A DNA stretch of 64,000 bases from Pseudoscleropodium purum (lineage: Eukaryota; Streptophyta; Bryopsida; Hypnales; Brachytheciaceae): assembly GCA_963969395.1 (NCBI GenBank), contig OZ017801.1:14885611-14949610 (forward strand). The letters run 5' to 3'. Positions within the stretch are counted from its first letter, which is position 1. Every line of letters begins with the position of its first letter. Both the position numbers and the translations under genes were made by a program. Positions 23,760 to 35,582 of the stretch are shown piece by piece. The notes beneath the pieces were generated by a model. That model was not told the origin of the DNA and did not search any database. It saw only the letters and a list, made by a program, of their open reading frames with translations.

Positions 23760-25296
23760 AGGTACCTCCAATGGCATTTTTGTAGAAAAAAGAAGCCGTA
23801 ATATCCTCGGGACTCCATCAAGCTCAGTAACTTAGCTTACGGGACTGCAACCGAACTACCGACAAATGATACATGAGCGTTGATCAGCCGACTCACTTAT
23901 TACAACAAGACAATAGACAATAAGTTAAGTTGGGTTGTACTGTCGCTACCTGATGGAAGAGTTCTGCAACTCCCTTACCTTACCTGCAAGTGGAGCGCAA
24001 GTCCCAAGCCATAGCCATAGCCATACCTTCCCTTCCCAGCAGGCTCTGGCAATGGCGAGTTTTTGCCTTTCAATCTGCTGCATGCAGCGAACTAAGTTCG
24101 CAGAGCCCCGCCCCGCCCCCCCTCTGGGTGTCTTCTGCAGCAGAAGGGGCCAGAGTTGAAAGCACTTGCAATTGCCCTCAGTAGTCAGGAACTTATATGG
24201 TCAGTCTCACCAAGTCATATCACACATGTTGGTTCCCGGACTCCTCCTGCCTGCAATTCAATCCGGACGCAGCAGCAGCAAGTCTCTTCAATTAAGTTAA
24301 GTTATGATAAGCTAATGTAAGTAATAAGACGCTCCGTCACTGGGTTTGCATATAAATATTATTCTTGTGAACTTCGCCTTTCGGTTCAACGACTACTGTA
24401 GAACAGTGTCAATAAATGTGAATTCTTTGAAGTGTGGTGAGATGACTTACTTCAAGTGGCAAGTGCAAATATAAAAAAATGATATAACGTACTTCACTGC
24501 TGCTTGACCAGAGATAATAGTATTTAATTTGCGGTAACGTATATGATACATCAAAGGTAGTAACTTATACCCTGTTTGTGTCAATTTGTGGACACTAAGG
24601 TGGAGGCACCAATAATCAACCACGCCCAGTACCTGACCTGGAGGGTGTGCTATTTCCCACCTTAGTGGGTTCTCAAGCTTGAAATTTGATTTGATTTTTG
24701 TCCTTTTCGAGGTTGGAATTAATAAGGTCATGCTGCATTACCTGAAGAAGTGAGCAAGAAAGTACTGTCTTGTATGATTAGAATTCGAAGACTCTAGGCA
24801 TTGCTTATGGTCAAGAATTCATAAGCCTCCCAAAATGCACTGTAATTTCAAATTTCAGAATATAAATTTGAAAATTTAGCAATCCCCATATTTCTTATCT
24901 TCCTACATGGAAAAAATATCCACCAATTCATACTAAGTATGTAGAATCTGCTCCCAAATTGCTTAAAATGATTGCTTAAATTATGAAAAATCATAATTTA
25001 AGTTGGAAAATTACAATTTCGGTCGTTATTCATTTCTATTCCACTTGTCTATCTACCGAAAATAAAATAAAAATCATTGGTTGGATCCTCTGACCTACAG
25101 ACCTGATTTTCTCCTTAAATGCTCCATTTCAGGACCTCCTACCATGGTGGCACAAATAGAGCTGCTTCTGTATTGTGGCACAAATTATAGGGTCTTCTAC
25201 CTTATCAACCTGAAAAGTTGAAGCAGGTGGTGTCTATGTCCCAAGCATATAATAATGGATATGATATAAGATGTAACTACTATGGGTACAAAATAT
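23760..25296. other. spacer, no gene supported
   Basis: Includes a locally GC-richer stretch (23980-24180) with small overlapping open frames of low-complexity composition. No domain or splice pattern recognised. Confidence 0.4.
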
Positions 25297-25585
25297 TAGG
25301 GCTTTTCCTTCATTTTTTATAGGGTGCCAGAGTGGCAATAGAAAATTTCATAGTGGTGCTTCAAATTTCAACATTCATCCATGTATTGGATAGAAAAATT
25401 ACATTATTTAGTACATATTACATGTCCATAATTCTATTTTCATCCTCAATCTGGCGATTTTGTCCAAATTTTTTTTTCATTTGAAGTTTTTTGGCAAAAA
25501 ACTTTACGTTTTGTTGCCATTTTTAAGCCAAATTATTTTTTTTCTGGTGCAGTCTGGCACTATAAAGCCAAAAAAAGAAGCCCTA
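25297..25585 (+). mobile_element. short TIR element family E, copy 1
   Basis: 289 bp. The left end TAGGGCTTTTCC and the right end read inward TAGGGCTTCTTT pair over about 40 bp including a TGCCAGA segment. A second copy lies at 35279-35575. Non-coding MITE. Confidence 0.6.
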
Positions 25586-26606
25586 ATACAAATACGTATG
25601 TATATTGACATTGACAAGGATGTGATAATTATGGATACATAAATATGTCCAAACCTAGTTATCCCATAGCTTTGGACTATTGAACTTATCATCTATAGTG
25701 GTTTTGAATCTCTGCGGTCCTGAAAACAGAGGAGCCTCTCTCTGAATTCCATGTACAGTACAGTTGGGTACTGAAAATTTACAAACTATTGTTTGGAGCC
25801 ATTCAATTTTTTCTAGAACAAATGTGAATTATAATTGGTATTTTTTTGTAAGCATACTGATGATTGCATCCTTTTGGAATTCCAATTCAGCATATTCAAA
25901 TTTCAATTTCAAAAAATCAAAACTCCATTTTTGATGAATTTTTAAAGTCAAATTTTGTGGTTTTACACAATATTTTATTGAAGACCATTGGTGATGAATT
26001 TTTTTAATTTGATTGCATGGATATGTAGGGAACATCTATACGCACATCTTTCAAATTGAAAAGCACACCCTTAAGTAAAAAAAAATTTGATCAATGAAGA
26101 CTTCAATGAAAGTTTCATATGACCAAACTTTGAAGAAATGGATATCCCTTTCCTTTAACTTGACTTTTGGCATAGCAATTTTATCATCATGCTCTAATGT
26201 ACTAAATTAGTTGCCATGTCAAGCGCAAATGCCAAAATCAAGTTAAAATATAAAAATATTCATTTCTCCAAAACTTGATAATACAACACTTTCATTGAAC
26301 TCTTTGTTGATCATACTTTTATTACTTCGGGGGTGTTTTTCAATTTCAAAGATGTATATATGGATGTTCACTATGTATCCATGATATCAATGAAATATTA
26401 TGTAAAACTACAAAAATTGAATTAAGAAATTCACCAAAAATTTGGATATAGTTGATTAGGATTGGGTAAGAATTTAGTGATAATTATAAATATATAAAAA
26501 ATTCCGTTTTATTTAGTATTTTTTACAAACCATTGAATGACTCCAAAAGATTGTTTGTAAGTTTTTAGTACATGACTATATGTAGGATTAACTGCAGCTA
26601 GTAATG
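25586..26606. other. AT-rich spacer, no gene seen
   Basis: No gene, RNA or clear terminal repeat found. Confidence 0.5.
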
Positions 26607-26957
26607 GAATTGACCCATTTCCAACCACTGAAGCAATTACAAGCATGTGGAGTGCAAATTTTTTGAGTGTAGAAATTTTCCCTAATGTAGAAATAGAATT
26701 TAGAAGGATTATATCATTTTCCAAATTTTTTTAACTCAAAATATAATTATCATAAATTTTTTAAGAAAACTATACCTTACTACCTATACTAGTCATATAG
26801 AATTTTTTAATTTCCAATCATAGTCTAGTTGCAATATTGAGAGCTTGACAACCAATGCTAATGCACCACAACTACTTTTGAAACTGCACCACAACTTTAC
26901 AAAAAGAGATCACTCTATAGGTTAGAAATTAGGGGGTGATTAGAAATGGGTCAACTC
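26607..26957 (-). mobile_element. TIR element family C, short (empty) form, reverse
   Basis: 351 bp with ends GAATTGACCCATTTCC and GAGTTGACCCATTTCT (read inward). Read on the minus strand it runs gtaattgcttcagtggttgg, the empty counterpart of the TTAA site filled in the long forms. Confidence 0.7.
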
Positions 26958-27314
26958 TTATAATTATATAATTGCACTTTCTTTGTATATCTTCAAACTA
27001 TAGCAAGGGATCTATTGTATCAAATATATAGTGTCATGACTCCTATCACAAAATCCATCAAGTTTTCATTCCATAAAAATATCATTCAATTATTTCATTT
27101 GACATTTATGATCATTATGCATAAGTTGGTAGTAAATAGACATTCACTAAGTATTATTGTCTTTAATCTAAAAGCAGTGCAAGAAATATGAATGAATTAG
27201 GATTCTTTGCTTACACATCTAATTATTGGATATCTTCTTCATGTCTGACTTTGGTGTTACAAGGAAACCATTTTTCTAAGACTAAAGCTAGAAAGGATCG
27301 AGTATAGGACTAAA

Positions 27315-28227
27315 CCCCTAAAGCCCTGAACATGTTTTTTTGAGAACATAGCATTTTGGAGCAACTTACTATGAACAAAATTTTTATTTATTTAAAAAAA
27401 AAAAATTCACACAACATGTACCCAAGGAATAGCTTTAAGGCACAACAATTTTTATAATTTTTGACTACATGGTTCAAAAGTTATTGTATGGTATCTCATT
27501 TTTATAGTATGTCTGGGAAGCTCAAAAAAAATCTTTAAAATCATTTTTTTTTAAATAAAAATTTGGAATTGGTTTTCTAAATTTATATATACATAGAAAG
27601 ATTTGAATTATTCCATTTTCATTAATGAGGTGAATGTTATGAAAAGTTTTAGTTTGCAGGTAGTTATAGAATTTATACTCTAAAATTAAACTATGAAGTC
27701 CTTTATTGAACTCAATTTTCAATGTTTTTGAAAAAAAAAAAAAAAAAGGGTGTACATTGTTTATTACAACATGAAAACCATTGGGATTGGCAATTTTCAA
27801 TTCCATAATTAAACCCTTAACAATTAAGTGTTTTGAATAATTTTCTACTTTTCTCTACTTACTATTTTTTTCTTGTATGTTGTGCAATTCCAAATCATCT
27901 CAAATTTTTCAAGAATGTAGCCAACTTGCCTAAAAGAATGAATTCAAAGATTAACCACCATTTTGGACATTTTTTCATACAAATGTAACCTTGTGAAAAG
28001 CAACTACCCAATTTTTGTAGGGCTAAAAATATGAATTTTGTTAATTCAAATGCTAATATCTTGCAATCTACACGGTGAAAAATTTTGAATTTTTTCCACA
28101 TGTTTTCAAACCAATGTATTACAAGACCCTACAATTACATGTGTCCAAAAATATTTTTTGTCACAAATTTGGCACTTGTACTAGAAGTAGTAGATTTTGG
28201 TGAAAGCATAGTCAAAAACCTTTAGAA
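27315..28227 (-). mobile_element. family-A element A3, left arm of inverted pair
   Basis: 913 bp. Right-hand TTAA at 28228-28231 is shared with A4; the outer flank is TAAA. Opposite orientation to A4. Non-coding. Confidence 0.75.
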
Positions 28228-28231
28228 TTAA

Positions 28232-29134
28232 CCCCTAAAGGTGGGAGACTATGTTTTTACCAAAAACACTCCTAAACCACCAATTATAATACAAGAAAAA
28301 CAATTTAAATGAAAAACAATTTAGGACACATATAACCATAGGATCTAATTTGAAAAGATGTTAAAAAAAAAATTCAGAATTTTCCACCATGTAAATTGCA
28401 AGATACTAATGTTTGAAGGGACAAAAATCATTTTTTTGGCCCTGTGGAAATATAGGTTCACTTCACAAGGTTGCATTTGTATGAAAAAATGTCCCAAATG
28501 GTGGTTACTCTTTGGATTCATACTTCAAGGCAAGTTGGCTACATGCTTGAAAATTTTTAGATCATTTGAAATTGCTCAACATATAGGAAAAAAATAATAA
28601 GTAGAAAGAAGTAGAAAGTGATTCAAAACACTAAATTGTTAAGAATTTAATTATAAAATTGAAAAATCCCAATCCCAATGGTGGTAGTGTAGTAATAAAC
28701 AATCTACATCATATGTTTTTATTTTTTCAAAAAATATTAAAAATTGAGTTAAATAAAGTTTCCAAAGTTTATTTTCGAGTAGGAAATCCATAACTACCTA
28801 CGAACTAGAACACCTCATAACTTTCATCTCGTAAATCAAAATTGAATGATTAAAATATTTTTACATATATATAAATCTAAATTTTTTTTTTTAATTTTTG
28901 AAAAAAGTGATTTTTTAAGAAAATTTTGGGCTACCCATCGAACATTGAAAATTACATATTATGCAATAATTTTTGAACCATGTATTCAAAAGTTATGAAA
29001 ATTGTTGGGCCTTAAAGATACTCCTTGGGAATATGCTATGTGAAAATTTTAGAAAAATAAAATAAAAACTCCATTCATAGTGAGCTGCTCTAAATTGCTA
29101 TGTTGCCAAAAAATGCAGGTTTGACTTTTAGGGG
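28232..29134 (+). mobile_element. family-A element A4, right arm of inverted pair
   Basis: 903 bp, TTAA at 28228-28231 and 29135-29138, termini CCCCTAAAGG and CTTTTAGGGG. Head-to-head with A3 with only the shared TTAA between. Confidence 0.8.
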
Positions 29135-29138
29135 TTAA

Positions 29139-31131
29139 GCTATACAACTTATTTCCAACCAAGGCCCCATTTGCTCAATATAGGTTGACATATTTTCATG
29201 AGAGGAATGTAATGTTGACCAAAGCCTTTGTCATTGTCTAACTAATAACACGTTGACATCTAAGGAATTTGCTAAGATTAATTTTTAGTTTTGCTCTTCT
29301 TGAAAATAGGTTTGCTTATACATAAAAAAGAAAATTGTACCATAGTCAACACTTCTTTAATTTCTACTAATTCCAAACGTAATGAAAAATTAGCAAAAAA
29401 TGATACAATCTTCAATCTTTCTATCCCTTCACCAGAGAAATTATTCTCCACCTCATTGCTCAATTAGACATGTGCTAAAATGCTTAACATTGTTGGAAAA
29501 AGCTGTAAATTTTAGTAAAAATTTATAATACTAAGTTTTATACAAAGGAAAGTGATTAGGCTTAGTGTACAAAAATTATTTCTTGTATTAATTTTAACCT
29601 CTACAACACCTTGCAAGTCGTGATGGTCAGTAAGAACTATTTGAGCATCTAAATGAAAGCATCACATTTGGATATTTTTTCTCATGTTTTATTCTTGAGA
29701 TTAGGGAAATAATCAATTATATAAAGATCTAGTGGTTGAAAAAAAATTATTTGTTCTTTTATCCAATTTGTTTTGAGGGGGCATAGTATCATTTCACTTT
29801 GAAATTTGCATGCATCTTCCTAACTTGAGGTTCTACTTATATCTCTAGTACCTAGATTTTCCTTGCAAAGGAATTTTAAGTTATAGGGTCTAGAAATTTG
29901 GCAAAGTTACATCATCATTATTTTGAATTGTTTTGTAGGTTGTGCTCTCACATACACATTGCCTTTACAACTCAACTTTTATTATATGCAATCTTGATAA
30001 TAATGACAAAAGAACATCTTCTTGTTACAAGTTCTAAAAATAAAGAAAAATTGATAAATGGCCATTCTCTTAGAAAGTATTGATTTTTGGTACTTCAAGA
30101 GTATTTGCCCATTTTGATATACAAATCTCAATGGATTAAAATTTCATTTTTGCTTATTAGAAGTACACTAAATTAATCCAAAGCCCTAAAATTCTAAGGT
30201 TTATACTTGTGTTTTACAAGAAATTGCTTTAAAATTGTCATGTCTAGTGCAAATAATCAAAGTGAGAAATATGGAATAAAATAAACAAAATTAAGACATT
30301 CTATTGTAAATTCTTGTTTTAGAATACTTTTAAAATATGTGAAAAAAATTCAAGGAATTTGACTACATGTATTTGGGGACACTAGGAGTTGAAGAAAAGT
30401 GAAAAAAAAATTGCAAGCTAGTAGGCATATTCAATACACTTTGATTCTTAAAAAAACAATTTACTTTGCAAGGTTGAAGTTTAAACTCATTATAATGATC
30501 ATCATGTTAACTACATATGTGCCAATTTTTTAGGAGGTATTCGAAAGAAAGTATATTTAAGAAAATCATGCAACAAAAAATGTAAGTGCTAATATAGTTG
30601 TAATTTTGAAATGACTTTTTGTGAACACATTTCTTGATGAAATCTCCATCCAAATGGCCAACACTAAGATTCCAATTTGCTCTTGAAGCAAGAATATTTC
30701 TAAAAAAAAATCTCTAATTTCTATATAAAATCTAGTTCTCAAAAATTAAAATCATATGTTGCCTTTTGTTGCTCAAGTTCATTCTTGAAAAGAAAAGAAA
30801 ACATAACTTTTAGTTCATAAGTCAAAATTATATACAATAGAATTGTTCATTAAAAACTTATTCATAAGATCAACCTTCCCAAAAGCAAGTATACCAAAAC
30901 CTAAAAAACTCATTTGAAGTCTTTGAACTAGTAGAGAGTATAAAAAATTTTAGAACTATTTACTTCCTAACAAATGCTTTAGAAATGATTGCTGCTTTTA
31001 ATTTCATAAATACTTACATTCAATCATAGATCTTTATACTCAATAGATCATTATAAATATCTAATAGATCTTTATTATTTTGGAGTATCTTTTAGCTTAG
31101 ACTTGGATTGATTCTCAAAAATTGCAATTAA
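29139..31131. other. AT-rich spacer, no gene seen
   Basis: No recognisable coding sequence or element. Confidence 0.5.
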
Positions 31132-32629
31132 TCTCTAAAGAACTAGCATGCATTATTTGGTAGTATAGATATTTTGGGCATGCTATTGTGAATGAGGATT
31201 TCTGTATTTTAGGCAAAATTTATAATAGAAGGTGGGGATGAAGAACATCTTACATGCACACTAAATTTCATGACATTTTGAAATATGAATCAAAAGTTAT
31301 GGCCTAATATATTATTTTTTTTGTAAATGGGTAGTCTAGGCAAATTAGGAAAAATCACTTTTTTCATAAATAAGAATTTGAAATTGATTTTTTACAATCA
31401 TGTATACATGAAAAGCTTTGAATCATTCCATTTTAATTAACCCCTAAAGGACCAAGCTGTATAAACTTTGAAGTCTTTTATTTTACTCAATTTTCAATAT
31501 TTTTGAAAAAAAATAAAAACATTAGGTGAAGATTGTTTATTAAAAATACTACAACCATTGGAATTGGCATTTTTCAATTCCATAAATAAATTGTTAACAA
31601 TTTAGTATTTTGAATCATTCTCTACATCTTTCTACTTACTATTTTTTTCCTATAAGTTGTACAATTTCAAATGTTCTAAAATTTTTCAAACTTGTAGCCA
31701 ACATAACTTGAAAAATGAATCTAAAGAAACGCCACTATTCTGAAAAAATTTGCATACAAATGTGACCTTGTGAAGTGCAACTGCTCGGTTTTTTGCATTG
31801 AAAAAAAATGATTTTTGTCACTTCAAATGTTAATATCTTGCAATCCACATGATGGAGTTTTTTGAAATTCTTTCCACATCTTTTCAAACCAATGTACTAC
31901 AAATCCTATGGTTATATGTGTCTAAGAATGTTTTTTTTTTCCTAAAATTTGAAACTTGTACAAGAAATGGCAATTTTGGAGTGTTTTAGGCAAAAATATA
32001 GTCATAGAACTTCAGGGGTTAATGAATTGAAAGTTAGGAGGTTTTTTTTGTTTGCATGCAATTATGGATTTTCTATTCTAAAAGAAACTACGAAGTCCTT
32101 TATCATACTCAATTTTCAATATTTTAGGAAATCAAATCAAATCATAGGATATAGATTATTTATTACAACATTGCAAACATTGGAATTGACATTTTTTAAT
32201 TCCATAATTAAATAATTTAGTGTTTTGAATCATTCTCTACTATTGTCTACTTACTATTTTATCCTATATATAGTACAATTCCAAATGATCTAAAATTTTT
32301 CAAGCATGTGTCCAACTTGTCTAAAAAAAAGAATCCAAAGAAGCACCACCATTTAGACATTTCCTCATAGAAATGCTAGCTTGTGAATTTCAGCTAAATT
32401 GCTTTTCGTAGGGTAGAAAAAATGATTTTAGTGAATTTGAATGCTTATATTTTGCAATCCGTGTAGTGGAAATGTTTGAAATTTTCTCAACATGTTCTCA
32501 AGTCAGTATACTACAAGATCCTATAGTTATATATGTCAAAAAAGTTTTTTTTCAAAAATTTGGTATATGTATTAATAATGGCAGTTTTCAAGCATTTTCA
32601 GTGAAAACATAGTCATGGGACTCTTGGGG
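31132..32629 (-). mobile_element. family-A element A6, interrupted by A5
   Basis: Outer element in two parts (31132-31436 and 32023-32629, about 912 bp together), TTAA at 31128-31131 and 32630-32633. Terminus TCTCTAAAGAAC is decayed, so it is older than its insert. Confidence 0.7.
31441..32018 (-). mobile_element. family-A element A5 nested in A6
   Basis: 578-bp internally deleted copy, flanked by TTAA at 31437-31440 and 32019-32022. Termini CCCCTAAAGG and CTTCAGGGG. The A6 body resumes exactly after the second TTAA. Confidence 0.8.
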
Positions 32630-32633
32630 TTAA

Positions 32634-33282
32634 TTCTAGAAGGTATGGGAAGCCCAATTATATTTGTAGCATGATTTTTTTTTGTATTTTACATAGAATG
32701 TATATGAGGTATATCATAGTGACAAAAGTTTGTCTTTATGATGAATCTGGTCCAATATTCTAATGATATGCAATGATGCTTCTAATTTGAATCATTATTG
32801 AAACTCTTACATACATGATGAGCTCTAAAATGGTCACGTATTTTACTTGTATGATGCCATCTTTGAGCATGATAAGATTTAGATGTTAAAGTGACATTTT
32901 GAAGAAATATGCTAATTGTTGAATTATCAATTCAATGATGTACATCTTGTCATATTCTAGTACATATTTTAACTCTAGGAATCAAAGATACTACTAAATT
33001 TATATTCATATCTACAACCATGAAATATTGATTTCTAAAAATCAAACTTTTAACTAAAGGATTGCCATAATTGTAGAATAGATTTGGCAAAAATAATCTA
33101 AAGAGAGATGTTAAAGTTTTGGGTACATTGTTTATCTTCCAAAAAATGTATAGAAATAGGAATCTTATTAAATATTTATATTTTAAACATTTATTAAATA
33201 TTATTTTAAGAACAAAAATTTAAATCAATAAAGATTTGACAATCTTGCCTTTTGATGATAATGATCTATACTTTATGCTCTT
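32634..33282. other. AT-rich spacer, no gene seen
   Basis: Nothing recognisable. Confidence 0.5.
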
Positions 33283-33412
33283 TTAGTAGGGTGCTCTTAA
33301 AGCAAACATTTTGTTTTCTTCAATGTACCAATAATGTACAATTTATGAGATGGTCACTTTTAGTGCCCACTTCATTTCAACCTTGAAAATTTTGTAACTA
33401 ATTTTTTCTTCT
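33283..33412 (+). repeat. dispersed repeat family B, copy 4, first part
   Basis: Runs from gggtgctcttaaagcaa to ttttgtaactaatt and stops; the rest of the repeat resumes at about 35110 beyond the Tc1 element. Confidence 0.6.
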
Positions 33413-33458
33413 TCTTGAAACACATAGTCAGACAATTTACACTACTAGGGAAAAAGTA

Positions 33459-35107
33459 CAGTCAAGTCTAGTTCATTTATGAATTCTTACCTTGTGCTTG
33501 CCTTCGACTATGCAAATTTTGATCAATTCGGCCCTCATTGCGGTTGCCTCATTAGATCTTTGGCCCCTAATTTTGCGCACTTGTCCCTACCCTAATCTAC
33601 TACATGAAGGTCCTTCACCGTGCCGCTTTCCTCCAATCCATAAACTTTTTTTCAATGATTAGGTCAATGGACCCTTAAAACATTGCCAACACCTACTCTA
33701 ACTCTCGGCCACCCCACACTTCCACATCAATGCCTCCACCACCACAAACTGCACTCCCACATCCCCTTCCATGGCCTTTACCACAACCTAATATTTTCCA
33801 CCTCCATTCGCTACATTTTTGTGGGGGGGACTTATACTTGCCCAATTATTCTTACCTCCAATGGATGCAACAAATGTTATGGTTTATGTTCCACCATGCG
33901 GACTAGAATGTTGGGAATTGGGATGCAGGAAAGGGGACTTAAATCTGGATGCATTGCCGAGTTGTTAAGGATGCCCCAATCCACTATTTCCACTGTTTTG
34001 ACAAAGTGGAAAGTGTCCGGATGCATGACTACTGCTAAGCCAAAACCTAGGCCTAGGATGCTCTCTGATCGTACACTCCAAGACCTCGCTCAATTTGTGA
34101 ACCAAGATCACTGACTTATTTTGGCCACGCTTGCAGATACATTTCATGTTCATCAAAATACCATCCACAAGCACATTTGTATTCTAGGATTCGGGAATTG
34201 TGTAACTCCTAGAAAAACCTATCTCAATCTAGCTTATTAAAAATCAGAGATTGGCTTTTGCTCGCAAATACAAATAGCTAAATATTGGAGAAATGTCATT
34301 TGGACAAATGAATCATCGTTTGAGTTTGGAAAAGATTGTTGCCGAATTCGCGTTTGGAGGAAAGTTCACAAAAAATATGCATCACATTGTCTCGCACCTA
34401 CTTTCAAATCAAGGAAAACATCAGTAATGGTATGGGGCGCATTTACAAGATTTGACAAAAGTCTTTTGGTTTTTCTGCCTCCAAAATAAGCGAATTGCAA
34501 TAGATTTTGTCAAGCATATTTATGATGGCATTTTATCTACATTCTATTTCATGCATGATGCTCCACATCAACTAATATTTATGAAGGATGGTGCTCAAGT
34601 ACATTGTGGCAAACTTCTTGGATTATGAAGGAAATTTTATGGGATACAAAAGTTATAGTGGCCTCTGAACTCATTTGACTTGAATCCCATAGAGAACCTT
34701 AGGAAGATTGTAAAAGATTTGTTATATTACCACAAGAAACCAAACAACAAGGAAGAAATGATCCAAACCATTCAAGCAGTATGGGATGCAATTCGTCTTG
34801 AGCAACTACAGAAGTTGATAGCAAACATGCTCGATCAGATACAAGCTATGATTTTGGCAAGAGGTGGTAGCACTAGATGGTAGACAGTGTGCACAAAAAT
34901 TTCAAAATGTTGTATGATTTTGAGGCTCATATGGAAATATTTCTTGTGATTATAAAGTACTCTTCACTACAATTCCAACACAATTTATGGTTTGAAAATC
35001 GGATCATTTTTCAACATGCTACAACTCTTAAAACTTTTGGAACTTTTAGAACTTTCAAGTGACTGACTATTAGTGATAGGAATTCATAAATGAGTTGGAC
35101 ATGACTA
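33459..35107 (+). mobile_element. Tc1-type DNA transposon, DD34E, degenerate
   Basis: 1649 bp with inverted ends (CAGTCAAGTC left; TAGTCATGTC right, read inward) matching at 25 of 31 positions, flanked by TA (33457-33458, 35108-35109), the Tc1/mariner target. It contains a broken transposase gene (separate entry). The flanks belong to dispersed repeats, and an unfilled relative of the left flank (agggaaaaaaatacat) is at 19581. Confidence 0.85.
33896..34883 (+). pseudogene. Tc1-type transposase, broken
   Basis: In-frame ATG at 33896. An N-terminal helix-turn-helix region (RGLKSGCIAELLRMPQSTIS) is followed by a basic linker, a TGA at 34112 and a second stop near 34238. The catalytic core then follows: WTNESSFEFG, where the first Asp is Asn (34307), and VMVWGAF. 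After a frameshift come KDGAQVHCGK (second Asp at 34587) and LNPIENLRKI (Glu at 34692). There are exactly 34 residues between the second Asp and the Glu, the Tc1 (DD34E) spacing, not the DD39D of usual plant mariner elements. Two further stops lie between them. Known role of the family: cut-and-paste transposition into TA. This copy cannot work. Confidence 0.85.
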
Positions 35108-35109
35108 TA

Positions 35110-35270
35110 CAATTTGCAACTAATTCCACGAAGGTCCAAAAAGTACAAAATGACTTTGGTTGGTGGATGCCAATTCCATTTTTCTTCCTACAAAATTTTT
35201 CTGAAATTTGTTTCAACAAGTTGCAGTTAGCTTTGCTTTACAAGCAGACTACCTTACCAGATTGTCTATA
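35110..35270 (+). repeat. dispersed repeat family B, copy 4, second part
   Basis: Resumes with gcaactaattccacgaagg and ends ctaccttacc, completing the repeat interrupted after 33412. Confidence 0.6.
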
Positions 35271-35278
35271 CTCTAGAC

Positions 35279-35575
35279 TAGGGCTTTTTTTTTTCATTTT
35301 TTAAGAAGTGCCAAATTGGCAATATAAAATGTTATAGTGGTGCTCCAAACTTCAACATTCATCTACATATTGGATATAAAATATTAGTTAGCACATATCA
35401 CATGTCTATAATTTGATTTTCATTCACAATCTGACAATTTCATCCAAGATTTTTTTTAATTTGAATTTTTTTGGCAATTTCAGCCATTTTGGGGGGGCAC
35501 TTTCCTGCCATTTTTTAGCCAGATTATTTTTTCTGGTGCAATCTGGCACCCAAAAGCCAAAATAAAAGTGTAGAG
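35279..35575 (+). mobile_element. short TIR element family E, copy 2
   Basis: 297 bp, begins TAGGGCTTTT and matches copy 1 at 25297 along its length (gtggtgct, caatctg, ttttctggtgca segments). TCTAGAC occurs immediately before (35272-35278) and after (35576-35582), a likely target-site duplication of 7-8 bp, which suits hAT-type elements. Confidence 0.65.
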
Positions 35576-35582
35576 TCTAGAC

